64,000 nucleotides of DNA from Clostridium sp. TW13 (GTDB lineage: Bacteria; Bacillota; Clostridia; Clostridiales; Clostridiaceae). Shown here one piece after another: positions 16,267 to 25,575 of the stretch. The notes below the pieces were generated by a model, which searched no databases, had not been told where the DNA came from, and saw only the letters and a program-made list of their open reading frames with translations. The translations under genes were made by a program, and so were the position numbers. The stretch lies in contig NZ_BROD01000001.1 of the NCBI RefSeq assembly GCF_024345225.1, forward strand, positions 620,001 through 684,000, read 5' to 3'. The stretch's first letter is position 1, and the number at the start of each line of letters is the position of its first letter.

Positions 16267-16830
16267 ATGAATCAATTAAAAAAGTTTATAGGACATAAAT
16301 GTTTTCTATCACCTGTAGATACGAGTATGACAGAGGTTGTGGCTAAATGGAGCAATGATATTGAAATGTCTATTAAAACTGGTGATATTTCAGACATGAT
16401 TACTTATGAAACACAGAAAGAATACCTAGAAGGTATGAACAGTCGTAGTGAATATGCTTTCTATATAGTAGATAACTCTAATGAGAAGGTAATTGGAATT
16501 GCAAGACTTATGCGAATAAGTTTTATAAACAGAAATGCGGTAATGGGAATGTTCATAGGTGAAAAGGATAATAGAAACAGTGGCATTGGAACTGAAGCTG
16601 GGAAGCTATTGCTTGATTTTGCTTTCAACGTACTTAATCTAAGAAATGTTATGGTTGAAGTATTTTCCTTTAATAAAGCTTCACTAAAGCTATGTAAGAA
16701 GTGTGGTTTTAAAGAAATAGGCAGAAGAAGAAAAGCGATTATTTATGGGCAACATGAATATGACGAGGTTTTTCTAGATATACTTAATGAAGAGTTTAGT
16801 GATTCAATTATAGAAGGATATTTAGAATAG
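16267..16830 (+). CDS. GNAT acetyltransferase, RimJ/RimL type
   Basis: The 187 residues show the GNAT fold. A central strand 'AVMGMFIGEKDNRNSGIGTEAGKLLLDFAF' gives the acetyl-CoA loop (R/N-x-x-G-I-G). It is followed by 'LNLRNVMVEVFSFNKASLKLCKKCGFKEIGRRR', typical of RimJ/RimL-like enzymes that acetylate protein N-termini or small amines. The ATG follows GGGGGATAAAG. It has no operon partner. The substrate is unknown. Confidence 0.85.
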   Translation: MNQLKKFIGHKCFLSPVDTSMTEVVAKWSNDIEMSIKTGDISDMITYETQKEYLEGMNSRSEYAFYIVDNSNEKVIGIARLMRISFINRNAVMGMFIGEKDNRNSGIGTEAGKLLLDFAFNVLNLRNVMVEVFSFNKASLKLCKKCGFKEIGRRRKAIIYGQHEYDEVFLDILNEEFSDSIIEGYLE

Positions 16831-16909
16831 AACTTCAAAGTTAAACTATTCAGTGCATATGATATATGTTAGAGAGTTTTTATAAGAAGATAAAAATAAA
16901 TAGAAGTAA

Positions 16910-16939
16910 CCCAATATTGATACAAACAATTATATTGGG
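16910..16939 (+). terminator. Weak hairpin, possible terminator
   Basis: CCCAATAT/ATATTGGG (16910-16917 with 16932-16939) lies between the GNAT gene and the converging small minus-strand gene. The T-run is poor. Confidence 0.4.
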
Positions 16940-16983
16940 ATATTCTATCTGTCTGTTTAAAAGTTATCCTTACGTGTGAAATT

Positions 16984-17154
16984 TTATAGTTGTTTTTTTA
17001 CTTGCTTATCAAATATTGCACATAGTCCAGCTATGAAAATGAAACAGGCACCTATCTTGCCCAAAATGCCATTGGAATTAATAAAAAAGAAAATTGAATT
17101 TAGAAAACATAGAACTGAGAATGCAATTCTGTAATCGACGATAAATTTTTTCAT
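16984..17154 (-). CDS. Small two-TM membrane protein (56 aa)
   Basis: A 56-residue frame starts at ATG 17154 with GGAGG 12 bases upstream. It begins 'MKKFIVDYRIAFSVLCFLNS' and has two hydrophobic segments (about 9-26 and 30-48) and a basic tail ending KKQL. The composition and ribosome site support a real gene. Many clostridia carry such small membrane proteins of unknown role. The rest of 16831-17398 holds only a weak hairpin and the beta-mannosidase promoter region. Confidence 0.55.
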   Translation of the reverse strand: MKKFIVDYRIAFSVLCFLNSIFFFINSNGILGKIGACFIFIAGLCAIFDKQVKKQL

Positions 17155-17398
17155 TATATAATAAATCCTCCTACACTTATAGCCATATTTAATTACAAGA
17201 GTATATCATTATTTTTATAGGATGTAAATATTGGATAAATACTTTGCGTGAGATAATAAGTATGCATATTGAAGGATGTTTGTATTATATTGTTAATACT
17301 TTGGAAATTTATTAGTAAGTATTATTACTGAAATTGTAAAGTTAATAGAATAATTTTATAATGCGATTTTAAGAAGTATATAAATTGGGAGTGAGAAA

Positions 17399-20044
17399 AT
17401 GAGTAAAGTTAAACAACATCAATCATATGGGCTATCAGGAGAGTGGAGATTAATTTTACAAGATGTGGGAAGAGGAAACTTACAGCAGGCAATTGATTTA
17501 TATGAGGATGGAAATACAATTGAATGTAAAGTACCAGGAGATGTGCATATTGCCTTAACAGAAGCAGGAGTTATTGAAGATCCACTTATAGATCTAAATG
17601 GTGAAGATTGTAGATGGTTAGAAGAAAAAGAATTTTGGTATATAAAGGTATTTGATATAGAAGAAGATTTCGTTCAGGATTATGAGGAGATTACTTTTGA
17701 AGGACTTGATTTAACTTCTGATATTTGGCTAAATAACAAGTATATTGGGTGTCACAATAATGCTTTTATTGGGAAAACAATTGATATAACATCTAATATT
17801 AAGGTGGGTAAAAACTTATTGGTTGTTAGAATAGATGATGGTGTTAATAGTGTGAAAGAAAAACCAATTGAGTTGATGAAATACTCTTGGAACAATGATC
17901 AGCCTTATAGAGTATGGATGAGGAAGCCTCAATATGTATATGGATGGGATTGGACAATCTGGTTACCAACCTGTGGAATATGGAAGGATGTGCACATTGA
18001 CAGTTATCACAAAGCATATATTAATGATGTTTATATTGAAACACAATTTGAAGGAAATAGAATATCTAAAGCAGATAATATTAGTTTAGGTATAAACATT
18101 GAACTTAAAGCATTAAAAAATGAGAAGTATACTCTTCAATGTGAGTTGTACAAGGATGGACGTTATGATGATGCTAACAGTCCTATTAGTATTTGCAGTA
18201 AAGATGTAATTCTAGAAGCCTCAATAGTGAATTACAATATGAAATTAGAAATAAAGGAACCTAATTTATGGTGGCCCAATAAATCAGGGATGCCTTATTT
18301 ATATTGTGTTAAGGTACAAATTAAAGATAATGAAGGAAAAATTATTGATACTTCAGTGAGAAAACATGGATTAAGAACTGTAGAAATTGATAAGCAGGAT
18401 CTTGGAGATAACCAAAAAAGTTTTACCTTTAAGATAAATGATAATCTTATATTTGTTAAGGGAGCCAACCATGTGCCAGCGGATTGTTTATTAGGGCGTA
18501 TAACTGATGAAAAAGACAGAAGAATTCTAGAAGCAGCTGCAGATGCTAATATGAACATGATACGTGTTTGGGGTGGCGGTGTTTATGCAAGTGAAGCTTT
18601 TATGGATGGTTGTGATGAATTGGGATTAATGGTATGGCATGATTTTATGTTTGCATGCGGATACTATCCAGATTATGACGAAAAATTTTATGAAGAGATT
18701 AAAATAGAAGCAACAGTGGCTATAAAGCGTCTTAGAAATCATGTTAGTTTAGTTGGATGGTCAGGTAATAACGAAATTCAGGAGATGTATACATCAGCTA
18801 AGGAGTATCATGAAGAATTGCCTTGGTATGGTGGACGTTTTTATGAGGAACTTTTGCCTAGCCTTGTAAAATCACTTTGTTCAGATAGAATATATAGGGA
18901 AAGTAGTCCATATGGAGGGGATATGCCTGCAAGCTATGAGGAAGGTGATCAACATACATGGCATTTTACCCATCGTCCTAACTGGGAACATTATTTAGAC
19001 TTATGGCGTTTTACAGATTTTGATTTTAAGTTTTTGAGTGAGTTTGGTATTATAGGTGCAATGAATATTGAATCTGCAAAAAAGTGTATTAAAGCAGAAG
19101 CTTTTAATCCAGATTCTCATGAGTGGCTATATCATACAAACACAACCAGTGAGCATCAGTTACTAAATATTATAGTTAATAAATATTTTGGGGATTGTTC
19201 AAAAATGGACATTCAAGAATATATTCTTAAAAGTCAAGTTATACAAGCAGAGATTATGCGCCATATTTATGATGAATTACGTGCTAGAAAATTTAGATGC
19301 TCTGGAATTTTACTTTGGACTTTAAGTGATTCTTATGGTATACACAATTGGTCTGTAATTGATTATTATTTAGGCAAAAGACCTGTATACTATTATTTGA
19401 AAAGATCAATGGCTCCACTTGGATTAACACTAAAAGGTTATGAAGCACAAAATTTTGATGGGATGGCTAATTATAAAAAGTATTATAAGGGAGAGGTTAA
19501 GCCCATAGAAGTTACAGTGATTAACGATACATTAGAGGATAAAGATGTATTTTTTGAATATAGGATTCTAACTGTGAATGGACAAGTATTGAAAAGTGGA
19601 GAAATAGCCCAAAATATAGAAGCAAATAGCACACGAGTATATGCAAATATTGATTTTTCAGATATTAAAAAAGATATAATTCCAGAAGAAACCTTTCTAC
19701 ATGCAAAGATAAGTTGCGAAGGAGAGACTTTAAATGAAAATCGATACTTCTTTGCACCTTATAATAAATTAAATCTAAGCGCAGCAGATATTGAGTGTAC
19801 TGTAAATAGGATATCAGATATAAAAGTAAAGATGAAGTTGCAGTCTACAACTTTTGTATGGATGCTTCATCTTGCAACTCCAGATGGGATAAATCCTTCA
19901 GATAATGATTTTGATTTAATTTCAAATGAGGCAAAGTATATTGAAGTAGAGGTAGAAAATGCAGAGAATTATATGCCTGAGTTCTTTAGTTTAAACCCAA
20001 GAACAAAAGTTAAAATTATAAATGACTCAAAATGCTTGAATTAG
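17399..20044 (+). CDS. Beta-mannosidase, glycoside hydrolase family 2
   Basis: The 881 residues fit GH2 beta-mannosidases: an N-terminal jelly-roll domain ('DLTSDIWLNNKYIG'), an Ig-like domain, and a TIM barrel with 'RVWGGGVYASEAFMDGCDEL'. The acid/base Glu is E459 in 'GWSGNNEI' and the nucleophile is E548 in 'LSEFG'. C-terminal beta domains follow. It removes terminal beta-mannose from oligosaccharides. There is no signal peptide, so it acts in the cytoplasm on imported sugars. It lies alone; the lacZ/alpha-galactosidase locus at 35-42 kb could act on the same galactomannan-type material. The ATG follows GGGAGTGAG. Confidence 0.93.
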   Translation: MSKVKQHQSYGLSGEWRLILQDVGRGNLQQAIDLYEDGNTIECKVPGDVHIALTEAGVIEDPLIDLNGEDCRWLEEKEFWYIKVFDIEEDFVQDYEEITFEGLDLTSDIWLNNKYIGCHNNAFIGKTIDITSNIKVGKNLLVVRIDDGVNSVKEKPIELMKYSWNNDQPYRVWMRKPQYVYGWDWTIWLPTCGIWKDVHIDSYHKAYINDVYIETQFEGNRISKADNISLGINIELKALKNEKYTLQCELYKDGRYDDANSPISICSKDVILEASIVNYNMKLEIKEPNLWWPNKSGMPYLYCVKVQIKDNEGKIIDTSVRKHGLRTVEIDKQDLGDNQKSFTFKINDNLIFVKGANHVPADCLLGRITDEKDRRILEAAADANMNMIRVWGGGVYASEAFMDGCDELGLMVWHDFMFACGYYPDYDEKFYEEIKIEATVAIKRLRNHVSLVGWSGNNEIQEMYTSAKEYHEELPWYGGRFYEELLPSLVKSLCSDRIYRESSPYGGDMPASYEEGDQHTWHFTHRPNWEHYLDLWRFTDFDFKFLSEFGIIGAMNIESAKKCIKAEAFNPDSHEWLYHTNTTSEHQLLNIIVNKYFGDCSKMDIQEYILKSQVIQAEIMRHIYDELRARKFRCSGILLWTLSDSYGIHNWSVIDYYLGKRPVYYYLKRSMAPLGLTLKGYEAQNFDGMANYKKYYKGEVKPIEVTVINDTLEDKDVFFEYRILTVNGQVLKSGEIAQNIEANSTRVYANIDFSDIKKDIIPEETFLHAKISCEGETLNENRYFFAPYNKLNLSAADIECTVNRISDIKVKMKLQSTTFVWMLHLATPDGINPSDNDFDLISNEAKYIEVEVENAENYMPEFFSLNPRTKVKIINDSKCLN

Positions 20045-20081
20045 AGAAAGTGAAATATTAGAGGGATATTTATTAATAGAA

Positions 20082-20133
20082 AAGCCATCAATCTAAGAAT
20101 AAAATTAAGATTGATGGCTTAAATATTTTTTAA
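20082..20133. terminator. Bidirectional intrinsic terminator
   Basis: A 13-bp stem AAGCCATCAATCT/AGATTGATGGCTT (20082-20094 with 20108-20120) is followed by a T-rich stretch. It lies between the mannosidase and the DUF2922 gene. Confidence 0.85.
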
Positions 20134-20150
20134 TTATTTAGTTGTAATTA

Positions 20151-20366
20151 TTAAAGGTCAAACTTAGTAGTTTCTTTTTGAGACAAATGAGCACTGTACT
20201 TTGAAACTAAAGATACGCCCTTGTTTACAAATATATCTTTAGCTATTATGGTATCCATAAGACTATTTACCTCGTCTTTTGTTAAAGTAGGTTTCACACC
20301 TGCTATGCTTAAAGAAGCCTTGTCACCTGCAGCATTGATAAATGTTAAAGATAGTGTATATTCCAT
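20151..20366 (-). CDS. DUF2922 domain protein
   Basis: This 71-residue protein has the DUF2922 pattern ('LSLTFINAAGDKASLSIAGVKPTLTKDEVNSLMDTII'). It is predicted to be a small beta-alpha fold with no signal peptide. The ATG follows AGGGAGG. It is the last of three small same-strand genes (YvrJ, DUF1659, DUF2922), a grouping seen in several Firmicutes. None has an established function. The trio is transcribed away from the cysteine-rich gene at 21174. Confidence 0.8.
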   Translation of the reverse strand: MEYTLSLTFINAAGDKASLSIAGVKPTLTKDEVNSLMDTIIAKDIFVNKGVSLVSKYSAHLSQKETTKFDL

Positions 20367-20422
20367 GTTAAAAATCCTCCCTACAATCTAATTTTTGATT
20401 TCATTAATTTAATTATTAAGCA

Positions 20423-20647
20423 TTAAGCGTTAGTGATCTTTGAAGCTTCATTTAAATAGTAATCCCTAGTGCCATTTCCTAATACAGCCTTTATAGCCTC
20501 AGCTACAGCAAAGATATTTTCTATTGGAGCAGTACCCTTTACTCCAGAGAAGGTCTTCTTTTTATAAACTTTTGCTCCTGTTTTATCTGTTCCACTTTCA
20601 ACCTCCATAGAAAAAGAAGTGGTGTTTAAAGTTTTGTTTACTGCCAT
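20423..20647 (-). CDS. DUF1659 domain protein
   Basis: A 74-residue protein with the DUF1659 pattern: 'LNTTSFSMEVESGTDKTG' and then a Lys-rich strand. Its C-terminal 'AEAIKAVLGNGTRDYYLNE' is helical. The ATG follows AGGGAGG. It is the middle member of the YvrJ-DUF1659-DUF2922 group, with 56 bases to the next gene. The function is unknown; the small beta-rich fold suggests assembly with its DUF2922 neighbour, which is inference. Confidence 0.8.
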   Translation of the reverse strand: MAVNKTLNTTSFSMEVESGTDKTGAKVYKKKTFSGVKGTAPIENIFAVAEAIKAVLGNGTRDYYLNEASKITNA

Positions 20648-20796
20648 AATAAAATCCTCCCTATAAATTTAATTTTTAACTTTTAACTTTTAAGCTTTGT
20701 GCACATTGCTTACAATTTCTATATATGCAATTATTGGAATATTTAAGGGGCTACGTTGAATTTTTTTAAATTTTATATTTTGTTTTTTAGAAATAA

Positions 20797-20985
20797 TTAA
20801 GCACTTTTATTTTCATTTGTATAATCAATAACAACTCCAAGTTTTGTAGAGATAATGGTATTAAGTTTATTGATTGAAGCAGTTAATCCAACGATTTGCT
20901 TTTCAAGGCGCATAAGCAGATAAGCACTTATGGCAACAGGAAAACCAACATTGGCAATTAAGTTTGCTAGATCATTACCGTTCAT
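20797..20985 (-). CDS. YvrJ family small membrane protein
   Basis: This 62-residue protein starts at the ATG at 20985, preceded by GGAGGTGA. A further ATG seven codons upstream would read through that site. It has the YvrJ pattern: one TM segment ('LIANVGFPVAISAYLLMRLE') and a short amphipathic helix. It is the first gene of the three-gene set. The small-membrane topology is clear; the role is unknown. Confidence 0.8.
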   Translation of the reverse strand: MNGNDLANLIANVGFPVAISAYLLMRLEKQIVGLTASINKLNTIISTKLGVVIDYTNENKSA

Positions 20986-21173
20986 ATTAAGTTCACCTCC
21001 ATTCATTATTTATATATGTAACTCGCAGAGTAATTGCATAGAGATAGAGTGCATCCACATTAAAATGAGAAATACTACTGAATTATGGATTATTCACAAG
21101 AATTACATCAGTATATTTCTAGTTATTAAGAAGAAAATAAATCTTGTAATCTAAAATAAAGGAGGAATTAATT

Positions 21174-21545
21174 ATGGAAGTAGCTATGATGGAGCCAGTA
21201 GATTCATTAATACATGTAGGCACTGAAATGCAATCTTGTATTGATTCTTGTAACAGATGCGCTCAGATTTGTGAAGAATGTTTAAATTTATGTTTGCAAG
21301 AACATAACATTAAAGATAGGTTGATGTGCATCAGAACACTTCAAGATTGTGCTGAAATTTGTACTACTTCAGCTTGCTTTATGGCAAGAAGTAGTGTTAA
21401 TGCAAAGGAAGTAAGTAGTGTATGTGCAACAATATGTGAAAAGTGTGCATCAGAATGTGATATGTTTAAAGACGATCATTGTAGACTTTGTGCTGATACA
21501 TGCCGTCATTGTGCAGATGAATGCAGAAGAATGAATAATGCATAG
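21174..21545 (+). CDS. Cys-rich four-helix-bundle protein (DUF326), likely metal-binding
   Basis: This 123-residue protein contains 19 cysteines, mostly as CxxC or CxxxC pairs spaced along helices ('SCIDSCNRCAQICEECLNLC', 'CRLCADTCRHCADECRR'). This is the hallmark of DUF326/Csp-like four-helix bundles that hold Cu(I) or similar thiophilic metals in their core. There is no signal peptide, so it is cytoplasmic. The start follows AAAGGAGG. It is divergent from the YvrJ operon and followed by its own terminator. Copper storage is inferred from the family. Confidence 0.85.
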   Translation: MEVAMMEPVDSLIHVGTEMQSCIDSCNRCAQICEECLNLCLQEHNIKDRLMCIRTLQDCAEICTTSACFMARSSVNAKEVSSVCATICEKCASECDMFKDDHCRLCADTCRHCADECRRMNNA

Positions 21546-21575
21546 CAGCCTTTATTTTAAGAAATTGCAAAAGAG

Positions 21576-21604
21576 AAATACCCTAATTTAGGGTATTTTT
21601 CTTT
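21576..21604 (+). terminator. Intrinsic terminator
   Basis: AAATACCCTAA/TTAGGGTATTT (21576-21586 with 21588-21598), then a T-run. Confidence 0.9.
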
Positions 21605-21669
21605 TACTATAATCAAAATAAATTATTAATTCATATCATATTTATTGATAAAGTTTTAGGAGATTTACA

Positions 21670-23094
21670 ATGAATAATAATTATGAAGGTTGTCCGTGTA
21701 CATTAAATACTACAAGAATATGTGGTGATACTCCTATTGATGCATCAATAGAAGTATCTAAGATTGGGTTTGCAGATATGAGACCTAATACAGTTATTTT
21801 GGTAAATGAGAATGAAGTTTTTGACGGAATAGCAGCAAGCTCTTTGGTTCACTTTCCGTTTAATGCACCCATTCTATATACAGATGGAAATACTTTAAGC
21901 AAAAAAACTTTGGAGGAAATTCAAAGGTTATCTCCAAAGGGATATCAAGAGATACAGGTGATTTTAGTTGGGAATATTGCAAAAGCAGTATCTTTAGAAC
22001 TTACCTTTCATGGATTTAATACAGAGCAGATGGTTGGACATAATCATTATGAAACTGCAACTATGGTTTGCGATTTTAGAGAAGTGTTTGATAATATCAT
22101 TATAATGTCTGGAGAAGATTATACAGAAGGGATTGCTTCAGCTTATTGGGCAGCACATCATGGCTCTCCAATTTTGTATGTGCAAAAAAACAATATTCCT
22201 CGTTGTACCTTTGAGGAAATAACAAAAATGAAAAATGTTAATGTTTATATTTTAGGTTCAACAAAAACTGTATCAAAATCAGTTGAACTTTCATTAGAAC
22301 AAATCCGCAACGTAAAAAGAGTACAGAGAATTGAGGGAAATAGCATATATGATATAGCAGTGAATTTTGCTAAGTATAAAGATGAGGAAACAGGATTTGG
22401 GTGGGATAGAGACTATAGAGCAGGTCACGCTTTTACATTTGGAGATATAAATCAACCAATGAGTATTATAGCAGGAGTAGTATTTGCACATATGGGAAAG
22501 CATACGCCTCTTCTTTTAGTTGAAAAAGATAAGGTGCCAATGATTGTAGAAAGCTATATAGATTCAGTGAAACCTCTACCGCCTAAGGACATGCCTAAAC
22601 CTCCATTTATGCATGGATTTATAATGGGGAATCTTGAAAGTATAAGTTATGAAGTGCAAAAAAGTTTAGAAAAATACCTGTCTATTGATTACGAAATGAT
22701 GGGGATGGATTCTAAGATAGAGATAATAGAAAATGTTCCAGATATAATAGAAGAGCTTAAGCAGAAAATTAAGGAAAAAAAGCACAATATAAATATAGGA
22801 AATGCTGTTAAAGGCAAAGAAGATGTAGAATTAACCCATGAAAAAAATAGTGATTTCTATACTCAGCCAGAGATGATAAAAATGGAGCATAAGAACTTAG
22901 ATAAAGGAAGAGAAGTGCTTGCAGAGAGTAAAGATAATTGTAGTGTTGATATGAATAAATTTAAAAAATATTGTATGAATCATAGTGATAAAGATTTAGT
23001 GAATTTTGTGAATTACGAAATTGGTTATGAATATATTGCTGAAAAGGTGAAATTTGATTGCTTGATTATAGGCGTAAGAGATTTAATTGATTAA
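21670..23094 (+). CDS. Cell-wall-binding repeat 2 (CWB2) protein without signal peptide
   Basis: The 474 residues contain three tandem CWB2-like (PF04122) units over about residues 35-345. They have the family's pattern of name-value strands ('APILYTDGNTLSKKTLEEIQRL', 'VQVILVGN'-like, 'YETATMVCDF'). Such repeats anchor clostridial S-layer and cell-wall proteins to anionic polymers. Unusually, the N-terminus (MNNNYEGCPC...) is not a signal peptide. The last 130 residues are charged and unassigned. Either export is non-classical or the fold is used inside the cell. The ATG follows TAGGAGAT. Confidence 0.75.
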   Translation: MNNNYEGCPCTLNTTRICGDTPIDASIEVSKIGFADMRPNTVILVNENEVFDGIAASSLVHFPFNAPILYTDGNTLSKKTLEEIQRLSPKGYQEIQVILVGNIAKAVSLELTFHGFNTEQMVGHNHYETATMVCDFREVFDNIIIMSGEDYTEGIASAYWAAHHGSPILYVQKNNIPRCTFEEITKMKNVNVYILGSTKTVSKSVELSLEQIRNVKRVQRIEGNSIYDIAVNFAKYKDEETGFGWDRDYRAGHAFTFGDINQPMSIIAGVVFAHMGKHTPLLLVEKDKVPMIVESYIDSVKPLPPKDMPKPPFMHGFIMGNLESISYEVQKSLEKYLSIDYEMMGMDSKIEIIENVPDIIEELKQKIKEKKHNINIGNAVKGKEDVELTHEKNSDFYTQPEMIKMEHKNLDKGREVLAESKDNCSVDMNKFKKYCMNHSDKDLVNFVNYEIGYEYIAEKVKFDCLIIGVRDLID

Positions 23095-23099
23095 GCAGT

Positions 23100-23138
23100 A
23101 AAAGAGATTTTCATAAATATGAAAGTCTCTTTTACTGT
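23100..23138 (+). terminator. Intrinsic terminator
   Basis: A 15-bp stem (23100-23114 with 23119-23133, one G-U pair) ends in TTTT. Confidence 0.8.
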
Positions 23139-23229
23139 TTATATGATAGTTGAATAATTTAATAAATGGTGGAAAAAATAAATCTATTATTAAAAATCTG
23201 TAAGAACTATTAAGAGGAGGGAGTATCCT

Positions 23230-25575
23230 TTGAGCAATGCAAATATAGTTGGAGTGAGTATACCTAGAAAAGAAGCGTATGATAAGGTTACTGGTGCAGC
23301 TAAATATGTTGATGATACAAATAGTCCAGGAATGTTAACTGCTAAGATACTTACAAGTCGCTATGCACATGCAATAATAAAATCAATTGATATATCCGAA
23401 GCAAAGAAAGCACAGGGGGTGAAGGCTGTTATAGCTGGAGACTACTTTCCTGTACTTTGTGGAGCATTAATAGAGGATAGACCTCCAATAGCAAGAGATA
23501 AAGTTAGATATTATGGTGAACCTGTAGCAGTAGTTGTAGCTAATAGTGAAATGGAAGCTATGAAAGCATTAGAACTTATAAAAGTTGACTATGAACCTTT
23601 GCCTGTGGTTAGCTCAATATATGAAGCATTAAAGGCTGATGCGCCTCTTGTTCATGAGAAATTAAATGAATATAGGTTAGCCGTAAATGATGTATTTCCA
23701 GAAGCTAATACAAATGTTTCTGATAGAATTCAGATAAGAAAAGGTGATGTGGAGAAGGCTTGGGAAGAAAGTGAAATTAGAGTGGAAGCTAAGTTTTCTA
23801 TTCCTCAATCAGATCATATTGCTATGGAAACTAGAAATGTAAGAGCACAGATTATGCCTGATGGAAAGGTGATAATAGAAACATCTTCCCAATCTCCTTT
23901 TTTTGTTAAAACTCTATTAAGTAGATATTATGATATTCCAGAAGGAAATGTAGTTATAAAAGTTCCGCTTGTAGGGGGAGGCTTTGGTGGGAAATCACCT
24001 ATACAGCTTGAACTTATAGCTTATCTTGCATCAAGGGCCGCTAATGGCAAATTAGTAAAGCTTGCTAACACAAGAGAAGAGGATATTAAGACTTCTCCAT
24101 GTAAAATTGGACTTGAGGCAAGTTTGAAACTTGGAGCTACAAGAGATGGAGTTATAAAAGTTCTTGAAGCTAGTTATATGCTTGATGGTGGAGCTTACTC
24201 AGATATAGGTCCACGTATGGCAAAGGCAATAGCAGTAGATTGTTCAGGGCCATATAATATTGAAAATATATGGTGTGATTCAATCTGTGTTTATACTAAC
24301 CATACGTATGTTACTTCATTTAGAGGCTTTGGTCATTTAGAGTACACATTTTGTATGGAAAGAATGATAGATAAACTGGCAACAGCACTTCGTATGGATC
24401 CATTAGAATTAAGAATAAAAAATGCTATACAACCTAATCAATACACACCAACTCAAGTAAAAACAACATTAAGCAATGTTGGTAATCTATCAGAATGTTT
24501 AAAAAAACTAAAAGAATTATCAAATTGGGATGAAGGTCAAGTAATTAAAAACGATGATGGATTAATTAAAGCCAAAGGTATGGGATGCTTTTGGAAAACA
24601 TCAGATTCTCCTACAGATGCTGGTTCAGGAGCATTGATCACTTTCAACTCAGATGGAAGTGTAAACTTGAATTGCGGTGCAGTAGAAATTGGTCCAGCTA
24701 GCAAAACTACTTTAGCACAGATATTAGCTGAAAAGTTGAAAATGGATGTGAACAGAATCAATGTAATGATGACAGTTGATACTCAAGTTTCTCCAGAACA
24801 TTGGAAGACAGTTGCAAGTATGACAACATATATGGGAGGAAATGCAGTACTTAGAGCTGCTGAGGATCTTATAAGTCAATTGAAAATTGTGGCTTCTACT
24901 GCATTAAAGTATCCGCCAGACGATTTTGATGTAGCCAATGAGAGGGTATTTTTAAAACAGGATCCAGATACATATCTTGCATTCAAAGATTTAGTTAAAG
25001 GCTATAAAGAACCTCAAGGTCTTGCAGTACAAGGACAAATTCTTGGGCGTGGAAATTTTATAATGAGCAATTTGACTAATTTAAATGAAGAAACTGGCAA
25101 GGGGAAAGCAGGTCCAGCATGGACAGTAGGTGCTCAAGCAGTAGAGATAGAATATGATCCCAAAATGTTTACCTATAGACTTTTGAAGGCTATTACTGTT
25201 GTTGATGCAGGAAAAGTGATTAATCCTAAAACTTCAAGAGGGCTGATTATGGGAGGAATAAACATGGGATTTGGAGTGGCAACCCGTGAAGCTTTTACCT
25301 ATGATGAGGAAGGTAGGCTCCAAAGTACTACTTTACGTAATTATAAGGTGATGAGATATGGCGAGAATCCTGAATATATAGTGGACTTTGTGGAGACACC
25401 TCAGGCAGATGCGCCATTTGGAGCACGTGGATTTGCTGAGCATGGGATAATAGCTATTCCAGGAGCATTTGCTAATGCTATTTCTCGAGCTACGGACTAT
25501 GAATTTGATAAATTGCCTATTACACCAGAAGAAATTTGGAAGGCTAAGACTGGAGGAAAATATGATACCCTTTGA
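23230..25575 (+). CDS. Molybdenum hydroxylase large subunit (xanthine dehydrogenase family)
   Basis: This 781-residue protein is the molybdopterin-binding subunit of the xanthine dehydrogenase family. It has the N-terminal 'KVTGAAKYVDD' domain, the Mo-site loop 'VGGGFGGKSP', and 'SFRGFGHLEYTF'. Near the C-terminus 'GARGFAEHG' contains the Glu that acts as base in this family. It hydroxylates a purine or related heterocycle using water. The start is a TTG after GAGGAGGG. It overlaps the FAD subunit gene by 14 bases. The substrate cannot be read from sequence. Confidence 0.9.
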   Translation: MSNANIVGVSIPRKEAYDKVTGAAKYVDDTNSPGMLTAKILTSRYAHAIIKSIDISEAKKAQGVKAVIAGDYFPVLCGALIEDRPPIARDKVRYYGEPVAVVVANSEMEAMKALELIKVDYEPLPVVSSIYEALKADAPLVHEKLNEYRLAVNDVFPEANTNVSDRIQIRKGDVEKAWEESEIRVEAKFSIPQSDHIAMETRNVRAQIMPDGKVIIETSSQSPFFVKTLLSRYYDIPEGNVVIKVPLVGGGFGGKSPIQLELIAYLASRAANGKLVKLANTREEDIKTSPCKIGLEASLKLGATRDGVIKVLEASYMLDGGAYSDIGPRMAKAIAVDCSGPYNIENIWCDSICVYTNHTYVTSFRGFGHLEYTFCMERMIDKLATALRMDPLELRIKNAIQPNQYTPTQVKTTLSNVGNLSECLKKLKELSNWDEGQVIKNDDGLIKAKGMGCFWKTSDSPTDAGSGALITFNSDGSVNLNCGAVEIGPASKTTLAQILAEKLKMDVNRINVMMTVDTQVSPEHWKTVASMTTYMGGNAVLRAAEDLISQLKIVASTALKYPPDDFDVANERVFLKQDPDTYLAFKDLVKGYKEPQGLAVQGQILGRGNFIMSNLTNLNEETGKGKAGPAWTVGAQAVEIEYDPKMFTYRLLKAITVVDAGKVINPKTSRGLIMGGINMGFGVATREAFTYDEEGRLQSTTLRNYKVMRYGENPEYIVDFVETPQADAPFGARGFAEHGIIAIPGAFANAISRATDYEFDKLPITPEEIWKAKTGGKYDTL

